DNA from: Mesorhizobium sp. dw_380
GTDB lineage: Bacteria; Pseudomonadota; Alphaproteobacteria; Rhizobiales; Rhizobiaceae
Assembly: GCF_018588885.1 (NCBI RefSeq)
Contig: NZ_JAFFIW010000002.1
Span: 248,001-312,000, forward strand
Length of the DNA stretch: 64,000 bases
Direction: 5' to 3'
Below the pieces are notes generated by a model. The model saw only the letters and a list, made by a program, of their open reading frames with translations, did no database searches and was not told where the DNA came from. Of the stretch, positions 8,915-17,480 are shown piece after piece. The first letter of the stretch is position 1. Each line of letters begins with the position of its first letter. Made by a program: the position numbers and the translations under genes.

Positions 8915-9218
8915 GAGCGCATCAGATGCGGGATCGTCGGCTGAAGGGCATAGAGGCAATCATCGAGCGGCAAGAGCGTGTGCTTGCGAAAGGCGACGAT
9001 GGCGGCTTCCTCTTCGAGCGACAGCACCGTCGAGCGCGGCTCTCTGGGACCGGTCGGAAGATCGGCGGTCGAGGTCCGGCTGCGCCACTTCGCGACCGTC
9101 TTGGGATCGATGCCATAGCGCTTGGCGAGCTTCTTCAGGCTCTCTTGACTATTTTTTGTATTGCTCGACGGATCGCATCTGTCGTCGTGGCGCGGCCGTG
9201 TAGAAGAGATCGCACCAT
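8915..9218 (-). pseudogene. IS481-type transposase N-terminal remnant
   Basis: The minus strand encodes the N-terminal helix-turn-helix part of an IS481-like transposase: MVRSLLHGRATTTDAIRRAIQ, then after a one-base shift at the A-run near 9148-9153 SQESLKKLAKRYGIDPKTVAKW, and on to VAFRKHTLLPLDDCLYALQP and TIPHL. Similarity stops near 8920, so the catalytic DDE domain is absent. It is a decayed fragment and not functional. Confidence 0.8.
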
Positions 9219-9489
9219 TAAAGCCAGGGATCAAACATCTAGGGTCTGTGGGCTTGCCGCCCCCGTCTCAGCCCCGACCGTACGGAGCACCCCTGTGGAT
9301 GGGCGCGTTAAAGCACCATTCGCTCGATTGGGGAAGTCATTTTTTTCATCACGCTGCGCCAAAAGCATTGCGCCAGAGCGGGCCCTCGTTGGCACTGTCG
9401 GCGCGACAATTTTATCCGGAACCTTCGCCAAACCGAGCGGTTGTCCCAACTGTCGCTACGCGACGAGTTCACAGAAATGGAGACCAACC

Positions 9490-9789
9490 ATGTTCATGAA
9501 AATCCTCGCAGCTTCGGCCCTCGCCATTGGTCTGGCCACGTCGGCCATGGCGCAAAGCAATAGCGCAAACGGCACCGACGGCAGCGGCAGGTCAGTCACC
9601 GTCGACCCGAATACGCCGGCTTCGCCGAACACAGTCGACCCGGCGGTGACCAACAGCACGACTGGCACACCAGGCGACATGAATTCCAACGCGGACAAGA
9701 ATTGCCCGACCAACCCGCAGGGTGCACAGCCTGATGCCAACGGCAATGCGACGGCGCCGAGCGTGAACGACAAAAACTGCGGCAAGTAG
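9490..9789 (+). CDS. Small secreted Asn/Thr-rich protein
   Basis: A 99-residue protein with a clear signal peptide (KILAASALAIGLATSAMAQ, cleavage after AMA). The mature part is polar and low in complexity, rich in Asn, Thr, Pro and Asp, with two cysteines (DKNCPTNP and DKNCGK) that may pair. The start ATG at 9490 is chosen because it begins the signal peptide; longer upstream frames run through the transposase remnant. A terminator hairpin follows directly. Function unknown; similar short secreted proteins are common in mesorhizobia. Confidence 0.75.
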   Translation: MFMKILAASALAIGLATSAMAQSNSANGTDGSGRSVTVDPNTPASPNTVDPAVTNSTTGTPGDMNSNADKNCPTNPQGAQPDANGNATAPSVNDKNCGK

Positions 9790-9804
9790 TTTTCTATAGC
9801 AGCA

Positions 9805-9840
9805 CGGAAAGTCGTGGAGCGTAACGTCCGCGACTTTCCG
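9805..9840 (+). terminator. Terminator-like hairpin after small secreted protein gene
   Basis: A perfect 10-bp stem, CGGAAAGTCG with CGACTTTCCG, around a 16-base loop, starting 15 bp after the stop codon at 9789. No long T-run follows, so termination strength is uncertain. Confidence 0.55.
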
Positions 9841-9939
9841 CGTTCCACCGCTCTCGATTATCAAGACGACTGGCTGTCGGCAAGTTCCCGTCGGGCCGTT
9901 TTCCGCTTTGCCTAAAAGCGTTATTTCAGGGCACGACTT

Positions 9940-10458
9940 TTATGAGGCGGCCTTTTCTCGAACCGGCAGCTTCCAGCCTGGCCTGACGAAATGGCAGGTG
10001 TAGCCGTTTGGATATTTCTCCAGATAATCCTGATGCTCGGGCTCGGCCTCCCAGAAGGCACCGGCCGGCGCGACTTCGGTGACGACCTTGCCCGGCCACA
10101 GCCCGGAGGCATCGACGTCGGCGATGGTGTCTTCGGCAACGCGCTTTTGCTCGTCGCTGGTGTAGTAGATCGCCGAACGGTAGCTCATCCCGACATCGTT
10201 ACCCTGGCGGTTGCGCGTCGTCGGATCGTGGATCTGGAAAAAGCGCTCCAGCAGCGTGCGATAGCTGATCACGGCCGGATCGAAATTGATCTCGATGGCT
10301 TCGGCATGGGTGCCGTGGTTGCGGTAGGTGGCGTTGGGGACGTCGCCACCGCTATAGCCGACACGAGTGGAGATGACGCCGGGGTAGCGCCGTATCAGAT
10401 CCTGCATCCCCCAGAAACAGCCACCGGCAAGCACTGCGCGTTCGGTCGAAGTCGCCAT
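9940..10458 (-). CDS. msrA: Peptide-methionine (S)-S-oxide reductase MsrA
   Basis: A 172-residue cytoplasmic enzyme that reduces methionine-S-sulfoxide in proteins, using the catalytic cysteine of the GGCFWG motif at residues 12-17. Other MsrA hallmarks are present: [16 protein letters not shown] and the C-terminal [16 protein letters not shown]. The start at 10458 is preceded by AGGAGACGTGAC, a good ribosome-binding site; a longer frame up to 10590 lacks family similarity. It stands alone. A partial copy of a dispersed repeat lies just upstream near 10498-10525. Confidence 0.95.
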   Translation of the reverse strand: MATSTERAVLAGGCFWGMQDLIRRYPGVISTRVGYSGGDVPNATYRNHGTHAEAIEINFDPAVISYRTLLERFFQIHDPTTRNRQGNDVGMSYRSAIYYTSDEQKRVAEDTIADVDASGLWPGKVVTEVAPAGAFWEAEPEHQDYLEKYPNGYTCHFVRPGWKLPVREKAAS

Positions 10459-10639
10459 GTCACGTCTCCTCAACAAGCAATTCCAGCTGTGTAGCGATTT
10501 CCCGTCCGGAATTGCGCAAAAAATTGGATTTCCCAATAAATGGGCATTGCCGTTTGCTTCGTCCAGTCGCGTGGAAGCGAACACCGCCATGCGCGAACGA
10601 CATCACGACGCGGGCGATGGATCGACCGCGCAACAAGCT

Positions 10640-12208
10640 TTAGCTGCGCGGATGCCGGGTCCGGCTGTCGACGGCAACCGGCAGATAACGCGTGCCAGGT
10701 GGAATGGCGGCAAAGCTGATTGGCACCGGCGGCGCCATGCGCGACCAGTTGAAAAGAACGGTTTTGACCGGGACGTTGCCCAACCATACCCGCAGCCGTG
10801 GCGGCACGCCATGGCCCGCCCAGACCATCAGCATGCCGTGGTCGCGCAGCCGCTGCCTTGTGATCCAGGGCGCGAACCGCGTGTCGAGGTCGGTGAAGAT
10901 CGACGGCTTGTCATAGGCATTGAGGCCCGCCAGCATGGCCAGATGGGTATCGCCGCCGACAATGTCGAGCCGGCCGGGCGCAGCCGCGTGCCAGACCGCC
11001 TCGGCCTCGTCCGAGATCGGCTGCGCTGGCCAGCAGACGGCGTCCATACGCCCCCGCACATTGCAGCCCGTCCAGCGGATGGCCGCATAGGCGCCTGACA
11101 TGGTGACGATGCAGATGAACGCGCAAATCGCCAGCCTTCGCATCTCGATGGCGCCGAGCCGGTGGCCGAGGAAGGCGAGCGTCACGACGCCGACAAGATT
11201 ATACATCGGCGCGCCCCAGGCTTCGCCGGTTCCGGCAAACAGCGAGGCCACCATGATCAGGGTCGCCGGACCAAGCCCCATCCATACGAGATAGACTAGG
11301 ATGCCGCGTTCGACGGGCACTTCAGGGGCGGTCGAGCGCCGCAGCAGCCCTGATATTGCCAACACCAGGAGAAAGCCCGAGAGCCCGGCCATCTGGACGC
11401 CGATATAGTAGAGGCGCGCACGGTGCGCGATCACCCATTCGTCACGGCCGGCGAAATAGGTCAGCGGCAGGAAATCGATGCGGTAGAGTTCGAGGGCCAG
11501 CGGCGCGACGACGGCAAGAAAAACGGCAAGGCCGAGCCATGGCCAAGGCGTCGCCAGTCGGCCGCGCGCGCGCGCGTCGGACAGCAGCCAGAGAGCGCCA
11601 AAGGCAAGCAGCAGGCCGGTGGAGAACTTGGCATAGAGCCCGACGCCGGAGACCAGTCCAAGCGCCAGCCACCAGCCCGGCCCGCCACCGCGCCCGGCGC
11701 GCCAGAGCAGCCAGCAGATGGCCGCCCAGAACGGCATCTGCGCATAGTCATGATTGAATTGCGGGGTCGGCCAACCGAAGAAATAGACCGACGGCATCAA
11801 AAGCACGGCAGCCAGCGCACGGCGTTGCCCGAGCATGTCGCGGGCCAGCAGGTAGACCAGAACGAAGGTCGCCGAGACCGTCAACTGGGAGAGCATGTAT
11901 TGCGGCCAGCGGAACGATCCGGTCAGGAGATGGCTGGTTTCGAGCAGCCAGCCGGGAAGCTGCGGGTGCTTGTAGGTCAAAAGCACCCATTCGCGGCCCC
12001 ACATGAAGCCTTCCACGACATCGCCGGGTGGCGCGGGATCGATCAGTGCGGGCACTATCGTCCAGCACAGGATCTGCACCAGGCACAAAAGCGCCAGAAA
12101 ATACCAGGGATGACGGAGCAGGCCAGGCCATACCGTTGACGAATCAAGGCCCGTGGCAGTCAGCCCCGCCGGCACCCAATTATCCACGGAGTCATCTATT
12201 CCCGCCAT
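10640..12208 (-). CDS. ArnT-like/PMT family glycosyltransferase (GT39/GT83 type)
   Basis: A 522-residue polytopic inner-membrane glycosyltransferase of the dolichyl-phosphate-mannose mannosyltransferase/ArnT fold, which moves a sugar from a polyprenyl-phosphate donor to an acceptor at the periplasmic face. The first periplasmic loop carries the acidic motif DPAPPGDVVEG, followed by YKHPQLPGWLLE, as in ArnT-like enzymes. About ten hydrophobic segments follow, then a soluble C-terminal domain of about 140 residues. The start at 12208 (MAGIDDSVDNW) is chosen over a frame beginning at 12268. Likely role in decorating envelope glycolipid or polysaccharide; acceptor unknown. Confidence 0.85.
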   Translation of the reverse strand: MAGIDDSVDNWVPAGLTATGLDSSTVWPGLLRHPWYFLALLCLVQILCWTIVPALIDPAPPGDVVEGFMWGREWVLLTYKHPQLPGWLLETSHLLTGSFRWPQYMLSQLTVSATFVLVYLLARDMLGQRRALAAVLLMPSVYFFGWPTPQFNHDYAQMPFWAAICWLLWRAGRGGGPGWWLALGLVSGVGLYAKFSTGLLLAFGALWLLSDARARGRLATPWPWLGLAVFLAVVAPLALELYRIDFLPLTYFAGRDEWVIAHRARLYYIGVQMAGLSGFLLVLAISGLLRRSTAPEVPVERGILVYLVWMGLGPATLIMVASLFAGTGEAWGAPMYNLVGVVTLAFLGHRLGAIEMRRLAICAFICIVTMSGAYAAIRWTGCNVRGRMDAVCWPAQPISDEAEAVWHAAAPGRLDIVGGDTHLAMLAGLNAYDKPSIFTDLDTRFAPWITRQRLRDHGMLMVWAGHGVPPRLRVWLGNVPVKTVLFNWSRMAPPVPISFAAIPPGTRYLPVAVDSRTRHPRS

Positions 12209-12386
12209 GCGGCGCTTAAACCACACCGTTCGGTTTGCCGAACAGCCCCAATCACCAAAGCTTACCAAAAAGTATACTTGTGCGCCATCGCAATACCAAG
12301 ATTGAGCATGAATTTCGGCGCCACCCTGCCCTCCGCGGGCCGAACAGGCCCAACCTCCGATCCTGCTTGATCATTCCGGATATTCG

Positions 12387-13094
12387 ATGCGTCACCAGCA
12401 TGCCGTCATCCACCACCGCGCGCTCGACTTCTGGCTGGCGCGTGCGGCTGTCCTAGTCATCATCTGCCTGCAGCTCTTGGTGATCAACGATCTTTCGTTC
12501 GGGCCCCGCTGGCTGGCGCCGGCGCTGGAAGCCGCCCTGCTCGTGCCTTTGTCGGTGGTGACTGCCTGGACACAGGTCGCCACCCAGAAAGCGGTCGAGG
12601 AGGAGCACTGGTATCTGGTCGGCCGCTTTCGCGTCATGATCCGCAGGACGGCCCTGGTGATGACCGGCGTCGTCAGCGTCATGAACTGCGGATCGCTGGT
12701 GTTCCTGGTGCGTGCCCTGCTGGCGGGCCATGCCGGCTCCAGCGGCGAGACGCTGCTGGTCGACGCGCTCAACATCTGGGTGACCAATGTCATCGTCTTT
12801 GCGTTGTGGTTCTGGAGCACCGACCGGGGCGGCCCGCCGACCTGCGGCCTCGTCAAACGCGCCCATTCCGATTTCCTGTTCCCGCAAATGACCTTGAACG
12901 ACCGCGAGATCCGCGACTGGCTGCCTGGCTTCGTCGATTATTTCTTCCTCGCCTTCACCAATGCGACCGCGTTTTCGCCGACCGACACCTTGCCGCTCTC
13001 CCAGCGCGCCAAGCTGCTGATGATGGCCGAGGCGATAATCTCGCTGCTGACCATCGCGCTGGTCGCCGCCCGCGCCGTCAACATTCTCGCCTAG
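12387..13094 (+). CDS. Polytopic membrane protein, possible ion-channel fold
   Basis: A 235-residue membrane protein with five or six hydrophobic segments. The C-terminal part (YFFLAFTNATAFSPTDTLPL, then SQRAKLLMMAEAIISLLTIALVAARAVNIL) resembles the pore-loop and last-helix layout of DUF1345-like or two-TM ion-channel proteins, but the selectivity signature GYGD is absent. It starts from an ATG 118 bp from the divergent glycosyltransferase. Function unknown. Confidence 0.75.
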   Translation: MRHQHAVIHHRALDFWLARAAVLVIICLQLLVINDLSFGPRWLAPALEAALLVPLSVVTAWTQVATQKAVEEEHWYLVGRFRVMIRRTALVMTGVVSVMNCGSLVFLVRALLAGHAGSSGETLLVDALNIWVTNVIVFALWFWSTDRGGPPTCGLVKRAHSDFLFPQMTLNDREIRDWLPGFVDYFFLAFTNATAFSPTDTLPLSQRAKLLMMAEAIISLLTIALVAARAVNILA

Positions 13095-13109
13095 GCCCAG
13101 AAACACGAA

Positions 13110-13142
13110 ATAGCCCGCCCGGCGAACCGGAGCGGGCTATTT
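13110..13142. terminator. Bidirectional terminator
   Basis: A 9-bp stem ATAGCCCGC/GCGGGCTAT with an inner CCGG pairing, lying 15 bp past the stop of the membrane protein at 13094 and downstream of the minus-strand GNAT gene. It can terminate both converging genes. Confidence 0.6.
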
Positions 13143-13239
13143 GGTTGTCTTCGACGGTCGCAATGCCGTGCTAAAGCAATGAAAAGCGTGAAACGAAACG
13201 CGAGATCCACGGCCGGAGAGCGACGTCGATCCAACACCC

Positions 13240-13716
13240 TCAATCCGCGCCGAGATCTCGTTCGAAGACCACCTGGTCGCGCAGCGGAATGCCGTCCACG
13301 AGCAAGCCTTCGGGATAACCGGTCGATGGCCCGAATGCATCCTGCACGATACGGCACATACGAAACCCCTGCCGCTGGTAGAAGCGCAGATTGCCGATGT
13401 CGGCGGTTGCGGTCGAGACAATCAGGCGCCGGCCGTTGCGCTCGCGGCAACGCCTGATGACCGCGGCGACAAGGGCTCGACCCACCCCCTCGCCCTGTAG
13501 TGCCTGGGTGACCGCAACGCTCTTGAGTTCGAAGGTGCCGGCATCGCCGGTCTCGACGATCTGCGCATGGCCGATGACCTCACCGCCTTCACAAGCGACC
13601 AGCACCTCGCCCACCCTGATGTAACTGACGATCTGGGTGGGAGAATCGTCGGCAAGGGCAAACAGCGGCAGCAGCGCGTCGCGGTCCCCGTCATATCGTT
13701 CAATGTGCATTCGCAA
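13240..13716 (-). CDS. GNAT family N-acetyltransferase
   Basis: A 158-residue acetyltransferase of the GNAT fold, which moves an acetyl group from acetyl-CoA to an amine. The acetyl-CoA-binding motif A is seen as VAVTQALQGEGVGRALVAAVIRR near residues 67-90 (Q-x-x-G-x-G/A pattern QGEGVG), followed by the motif B segment GNLRFYQRQGFRMCRI. The substrate cannot be predicted. A second in-frame ATG two codons later is an equally possible start. It is a single gene between two terminators. Confidence 0.85.
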   Translation of the reverse strand: MRMHIERYDGDRDALLPLFALADDSPTQIVSYIRVGEVLVACEGGEVIGHAQIVETGDAGTFELKSVAVTQALQGEGVGRALVAAVIRRCRERNGRRLIVSTATADIGNLRFYQRQGFRMCRIVQDAFGPSTGYPEGLLVDGIPLRDQVVFERDLGAD

Positions 13717-13796
13717 GCCTGTGCTGGATCAATGCCGCCGCGAGTCCGGCAGCGTCGCGCCGGGATATAGCAGCGCCCGATCAGGAGCCAAAATGC

Positions 13797-13833
13797 AAAA
13801 AGCCCGCCCCGGCGGGAGCCAAGGCGGGCTTTG
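13797..13833 (-). terminator. Rho-independent terminator
   Basis: An 8-bp stem AGCCCGCC/GGCGGGCT flanked by A-rich sequence on one side and TTT on the other; on the minus strand it is followed by TTTTT. It lies 50 bp past the stop of the three-gene cluster 13883-14886 and ends that operon. Confidence 0.7.
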
Positions 13834-13882
13834 CTCGATCGAACCGTCAGGTGCGGTTCCCGACGCCGGGGAAAGCCCGGAG

Positions 13883-14206
13883 TTATTCCTCCGGAGCTGG
13901 CCTGAACTTGCGCACGATCACTTCGAACAGGATATCCGATATCCACATGGCGCAGATGCCGATGAGAAAGGCCGCGGCCAGAGTCGTGGTGTCGTCATTG
14001 GCCAGCGGCAGGCCGGTGGCGCGGGAATATTGGACCACGGGCAGCGTCAGATAAGGAATGTAGGAGGCCAACTGGTTTGTCCGGCGCCTGCGGTCAAGCT
14101 CCGCCAGCAGCGCCAGATATTCCGCTCTCGCCGCCGTCAGCGGGTTCTTCGAGGAACGGCCGGAGGACGGCTTCGAGGCTAAGGATGCGGTTGCGGATCT
14201 CCTCAT
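13883..14206 (-). CDS. Hypothetical protein with terminase-like N-terminus and one or two membrane segments
   Basis: A 107-residue protein. Residues 25-50 (ARAEYLALLAELDRRRRT, then NQLASYIPY) resemble the N-terminal lead segment of phage large terminases, but instead of continuing into an ATPase domain the sequence ends in a hydrophobic segment (LAAAFLIGICAMWISDILFEVIV). It starts inside the upstream gene, overlapping it by 113 bp in another frame, so the true start may be further in. It may be a terminase fragment that has taken on another role, or an unrelated small membrane protein. Confidence 0.5.
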   Translation of the reverse strand: MRRSATASLASKPSSGRSSKNPLTAARAEYLALLAELDRRRRTNQLASYIPYLTLPVVQYSRATGLPLANDDTTTLAAAFLIGICAMWISDILFEVIVRKFRPAPEE

Positions 14207-14492
14207 CGCTCAGTGCGTCCAGTTGGTTGATCGAGACAAGCCCGGGCAAATCCTTGGGCAGCACCGACAGCACGATCTTCAGATACTGGTCCGGCTTGTC
14301 GGCCCGCACCTCGGCAATGACGCCGGCGCCGTGGGTGCGAAAATCGGCGCGCACGGCGGCGAGAAAATCGTCGCCCAGCGTCTTCTTTGTCCGCCTCGGA
14401 CGTGGCGCGGAAGCGGACGGAGCGATGGATGGCCTGCGCCTGGTCGACCGTGCCTTGCCGCGCTTCGGCCCGGCGTTGGCTTCGTCAGTCAT
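14094..14492 (-). CDS. Conserved hypothetical protein, small-terminase-associated type
   Basis: A 132-residue protein with a basic, disordered N-terminus (about 35 residues, many Arg/Lys/Pro) and a helical core DDFLAAVRADFRTHGAGVIA and VRADKPDQYLKIVLSVLPKDL. This core resembles proteins encoded just before large terminases in alphaproteobacterial prophages. It overlaps the preceding gene by 8 bp and the following one by 113 bp, giving a tight three-gene unit. The phage link is inference from motif memory. Confidence 0.6.
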   Translation of the reverse strand: MTDEANAGPKRGKARSTRRRPSIAPSASAPRPRRTKKTLGDDFLAAVRADFRTHGAGVIAEVRADKPDQYLKIVLSVLPKDLPGLVSINQLDALSDEEIRNRILSLEAVLRPFLEEPADGGESGISGAAGGA

Positions 14493-14886
14493 TGGCCGGT
14501 GCCACGGCGTTTGTTTGGGCGTCGCCGGCGGGCGCCATCGTGCCGGCTTTCGGCACCGGTTTGGCCTGCCTGGCCGGCTTCTTTGGGCGGGCGACTTTCT
14601 TCCTGGCCCTTTTGGCGCGCTTCGGCTTTGCTATCCCGACAGGCTTCGCCGTGCCGGCCCGCGCCTTGAGGCGCGCCATGGCGAGACCGGCGCGGACATC
14701 GGCGCCTGCTTCCGGAAAACAAAAGCCACCGGCCGCGTCCCGCACCATGCCGATCAGAACGCCGGGCGCGACCTGCTCGATACGGCCGAGACGCGCCTGC
14801 GGCGCCGCGCCCTCGAATTCGCCAATGGCGCTGACCACCTCGCGGCCGTCATCGTCGGTGATGATGGTTGCGTAGCGTTGGGACAT
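14485..14886 (-). CDS. Hypothetical protein with Lys/Ala/Pro-rich basic tail
   Basis: A 133-residue protein, start at MSQRYATIITDDDGREVVS. The first 75 residues form a compact acidic domain; the remainder is a histone-like tail of Lys, Arg, Ala and Pro (AKPKRAKRARKKVARPKKPA) that should bind nucleic acid without sequence preference. A frame extending up to 14964 is rejected because it runs over the upstream region of the divergent methyltransferase gene. It heads the three-gene minus-strand cluster. Function unknown. Confidence 0.6.
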   Translation of the reverse strand: MSQRYATIITDDDGREVVSAIGEFEGAAPQARLGRIEQVAPGVLIGMVRDAAGGFCFPEAGADVRAGLAMARLKARAGTAKPVGIAKPKRAKRARKKVARPKKPARQAKPVPKAGTMAPAGDAQTNAVAPAND

Positions 14887-14962
14887 TGGAATGTCTCCTG
14901 GATCGTCCGCGCGTTGCGTAACGGGTGCAATGATGGGATGTTGCCTCAACCGGGAGAGCGCC

Positions 14963-15778
14963 ATGAATAACGTGACCAGTCACTACGCCAGCAATGGCAT
15001 CGTCGAGCGCATATTAGCCGCCATCCCCGATGCCAAAATCGACGCTCTCGATGCCAGGCAACTCTATCCGTTCGACCAGCTTCACGGCCGCGAACTGATA
15101 GCCACACAGGACCATGCCGCCCGCCTGTCGCCTTCATCCTCCGACCGCATCCTGGATATCGGCAGCGGCATTGGCGGTCCGGCGCGGTTCCTGGCCTCTA
15201 CGTATGGCTGCGCCGTCGACGGCGTTGACCTGACAAAAGCTTTTGTCGACGCATCCACCCAACTGACCAGGCTCAGCGGGCTGAGCGAGAAGGTTCGCTT
15301 CCACGAGGCGGACGCGACCAGACTGCCTTTCGCCGACGATACGTTCGATGCGGCGATCTGTTTTTATGTCGGCATGAACATTGCCGATAAGCCCGCGGTC
15401 ATCGGCCAGGCTTTTCGCGTGCTCAAGCCTGCGGCCAAGTTGATCTGGACCGAGGCGGTAGTGGCCGGCGGAGAGCCATATTATCCCCTACCCTGGGCGG
15501 TCTCACCGGCGACGAGCCATCTTCTTGATCGCGATGCCCTGAAAACCCTGTTCGCCGACGCCGGCTTCCGGGTTGACGAAATCATCGACGAAACTGGCGA
15601 ACATGTCGAACTGGCACTCAAAAGGGCCAGTTCCGGCATCTTGCCCTCACCCGCCCAGCAGCAGGCCAATGAGATCGTGCTCGGCACCGAATTCGTGCAG
15701 CGACGCAAGAACTACATTCGCAGCCTGAGTGACGGCAAGCTCGCATCGCTGGCCGTGATCGTCTCGAAGATTGGCTGA
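14963..15778 (+). CDS. Class I SAM-dependent methyltransferase
   Basis: A 271-residue cytoplasmic methyltransferase. Motif I is ILDIGSGIGGPARFLA near residue 64, the acidic residue ending strand 2 is in VDGVDLTKAF, and post motifs include FHEADATRLPFADDTFDAAICF and FRVLKPAAKLIWTEAV. The pattern resembles ubiquinone/sterol-type small-molecule methyltransferases. The ATG at 14963 follows CGGGAGAG, a fair ribosome-binding site. It is divergent from the basic-tail protein gene and ends just before a terminator in the direct repeat. Confidence 0.9.
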   Translation: MNNVTSHYASNGIVERILAAIPDAKIDALDARQLYPFDQLHGRELIATQDHAARLSPSSSDRILDIGSGIGGPARFLASTYGCAVDGVDLTKAFVDASTQLTRLSGLSEKVRFHEADATRLPFADDTFDAAICFYVGMNIADKPAVIGQAFRVLKPAAKLIWTEAVVAGGEPYYPLPWAVSPATSHLLDRDALKTLFADAGFRVDEIIDETGEHVELALKRASSGILPSPAQQQANEIVLGTEFVQRRKNYIRSLSDGKLASLAVIVSKIG

Positions 15779-15810
15779 CCGGAGCCGATCCGCCGGGGTC
15801 TCCAGAAACA

Positions 15811-15915
15811 AAAAACCCGCCTCGGCGGCGGGTCGTCGGCGCAAATCAGCACCATGGACAAATATGTAGCATAGCTGCCCTCACCCGGTCAACGACTTTC
15901 TAGGAAAAAATTCCT
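15811..15915 (+). repeat. 105-bp direct repeat, left copy
   Basis: Aligned without gaps to 19751-19855 with about 9 mismatches in 105 positions. It begins with a terminator hairpin ACCCGCC/GGCGGGT (15814-15833), continues through AGCACCATGGACAAATATG, and ends in GGAAAAAATTCCT. The IS1595-family element is inserted in its last bases: the AAAAAATT at 15905-15912 is the left target duplication. The two copies bracket the accessory segment and may be duplicated attachment sites or two members of a dispersed terminator-linked repeat family. Confidence 0.85.
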
Positions 15916-15936
15916 AATTATATACGTGACAAAAGT
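15913..15936 (+). repeat. IS1595 element left terminal inverted repeat
   Basis: 24 bp, exact reverse complement of 18505-18528; ends in GTGACAAAAGT. It lies 39 bp before the transposase start and probably overlaps its promoter. Confidence 0.93.
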
Positions 15937-15975
15937 AGCGCCTTGGGGTATGAATGAATCCAAGGAGTTACCCAC

Positions 15976-16926
15976 ATGGCCGACCTTCAGAACCCGATCT
16001 TCCACGACGAGGACAAAGCCCGCGAAGCCCTAGAGGCTATCCGTTGGCCGCATGGTCCCTATTGCCCTCATTGCGGTAACGCCAACCCGGACAAGATCGC
16101 CCTGATCGAAGGCAAGAAGCAGTCGCACCGTCCCGGCCTGCGCTACTGCAACGAATGCAAGGGCCAGTTCACCGTAACTGTGGGCACCGTGTTTGAGCGT
16201 TCAAAGATCCCGCTGACCAAGTGGTGGCTGGCAACGCATCTGCTTGGCGCATCGAAGAAGGGCATGTCCGCGCACCAGCTCCACCGCATGCTTGGCGTCA
16301 CCTACAAGACCGCTTGGTTCATGGCGCACCGCATTCGTGAGGCGATGAAGGAAGACGTCAAGTCGTCCGGCCCGCTTGGCGGCGAAGGCAAGATCGTGGA
16401 AGCCGACGAGACCTATTTCGGACCTAAGGACACGATCAAGAAGCGCACCATTCGCGGCAAGCCGTCCAACTCGTCCAAACGTTCTATCGTGGCGCTTGTC
16501 GAGCGCGGCGGCTCTGTTCGTTCCTTCCATGTTGAGCGCGCTACAAAGGCGTCTGTCCGCGACGTGCTAGTCCGCAATGCCGACCGCAAATCGACGTTGA
16601 TGACCGACGAGTCCAACTTCTATCCGATCACCGGACGGGAGTTCGCGGACCACGCTACCGTCAAGCACACTGGCGGCGAATACGTTCGCTATGAGGCCGA
16701 CCGCATCGTCCACACCAATACGATTGAGAACGTGTTCTCAGTCTTCAAGCGCGGCATGGTCGGCGTTTATCAGCATTGCGGCGAAGCCCATCTTCACCGC
16801 TACTTGGCCGAGTTCGATTTCCGCTACAATCGCCGCACCAAGCTCGGCTTTACTGACCAGATGCGTGTTGACGCCATCATGGAAGGCATCGACGGCAAGC
16901 GTTTGACCTATCGAAGCGCTCACTAA
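15976..16926 (+). CDS. IS1595-family transposase
   Basis: A 316-residue transposase. An N-terminal zinc ribbon (CPHC at residues 30-33 and CNEC at 58-61) precedes an ISXO2-like DDE domain: first Asp in VEADETYFG (Asp144), second in STLMTDESNFY, and the final acidic region in NTIENVFSVFKRGMVGVYQHC, followed by the RYLAEFDFRYNRR segment typical of the family. Length and motifs are complete, so it is probably active. It starts 39 bp inside the left inverted repeat after a AAGGAG-type ribosome-binding site. Confidence 0.96.
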   Translation: MADLQNPIFHDEDKAREALEAIRWPHGPYCPHCGNANPDKIALIEGKKQSHRPGLRYCNECKGQFTVTVGTVFERSKIPLTKWWLATHLLGASKKGMSAHQLHRMLGVTYKTAWFMAHRIREAMKEDVKSSGPLGGEGKIVEADETYFGPKDTIKKRTIRGKPSNSSKRSIVALVERGGSVRSFHVERATKASVRDVLVRNADRKSTLMTDESNFYPITGREFADHATVKHTGGEYVRYEADRIVHTNTIENVFSVFKRGMVGVYQHCGEAHLHRYLAEFDFRYNRRTKLGFTDQMRVDAIMEGIDGKRLTYRSAH

Positions 16927-17050
16927 GCCAAAGACATTGCGCCAAAAGGCGCGCAAATTTCTTTTGAGGCGAAAGAAAAAAGCCCTGTGAAAACCGGGTA
17001 TAGCGACGTTTAGGGCTTGCTAGATTTGTTCTCTATCTGTCCGATTGCAA

Positions 17051-17168
17051 ACGGCGGTGATTTTCCCGAATCACCGCCGTCAATGCAACCAAGCCACAGG
17101 ACGGCTAGGCACATGAGAACGAACACCAAACTAAACTTACCGGTGATTCCGTCAAGCCGTCCTGTGGC
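17051..17168. other. Two strong hairpins between transposase and DUF3892 gene
   Basis: A perfect 12-bp stem with a 6-base loop (17051-17062 with 17069-17080, arm ACGGCGGTGATT) is followed by a perfect 14-bp inverted repeat (17093-17106 with 17155-17168, arm GCCACAGGACGGCT) separated by 48 bases. Neither is followed by a T-run. They fill most of the 263-bp gene-free stretch after the transposase gene and could insulate the passenger genes, form a structured RNA or serve as transposon sub-terminal sites. Confidence 0.7.
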
Positions 17169-17189
17169 CACACACAAGGACTTTTTGAA

Positions 17190-17480
17190 ATGGCAGGACG
17201 TTTCCAAATCAAGTGCATAAACAAGCCGAACCGCGACAGCTCTGTCGAGCATATAACCCATGTCGGCGGTTTCGGAACGAGCCAGTGGAAGTTGACTGTA
17301 GAAGATGTGATAGCGCGGATCGAGCGTACCGGCCCGGATCACGAAGATTTCTTCGTCAAGGTCGGTCAGTCGGAAGCGAACGTTATCGTCGTTAGTCCCG
17401 TTGGCCGGCGGAAGCATATCCGCACGACGCGGGATTTGACGGTGCGGGATAATCTCCTGAGCCTTCCTGAATGCCCGTGA
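17190..17480 (+). CDS. DUF3892 protein, IS1595 passenger
   Basis: A 96-residue protein that matches the DUF3892 pattern: IKCINKPNRDSSVEHITHVGG at the start, then WKLTVEDVIARIE, DFFVKVGQSEANVIVV, and the closing HIRTTRDLTVRDNLLSLPEC. The family is widespread, of unknown function and often carried on mobile DNA. It is the first passenger gene after the transposase; its 3' end overlaps the 76-residue gene on the other strand by 89 bp. Confidence 0.8.
   Translation: MAGRFQIKCINKPNRDSSVEHITHVGGFGTSQWKLTVEDVIARIERTGPDHEDFFVKVGQSEANVIVVSPVGRRKHIRTTRDLTVRDNLLSLPECP

Noticed and set aside
8883..9489. A complete IS481 element around the transposase remnant
   Set aside because: No terminal inverted repeats or target duplication were found and the catalytic domain is absent.
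17010..17417. A 135-codon minus-strand frame in the IS1595 element
   Set aside because: It covers the two hairpins and opposes the DUF3892 gene, which has a clear family match.
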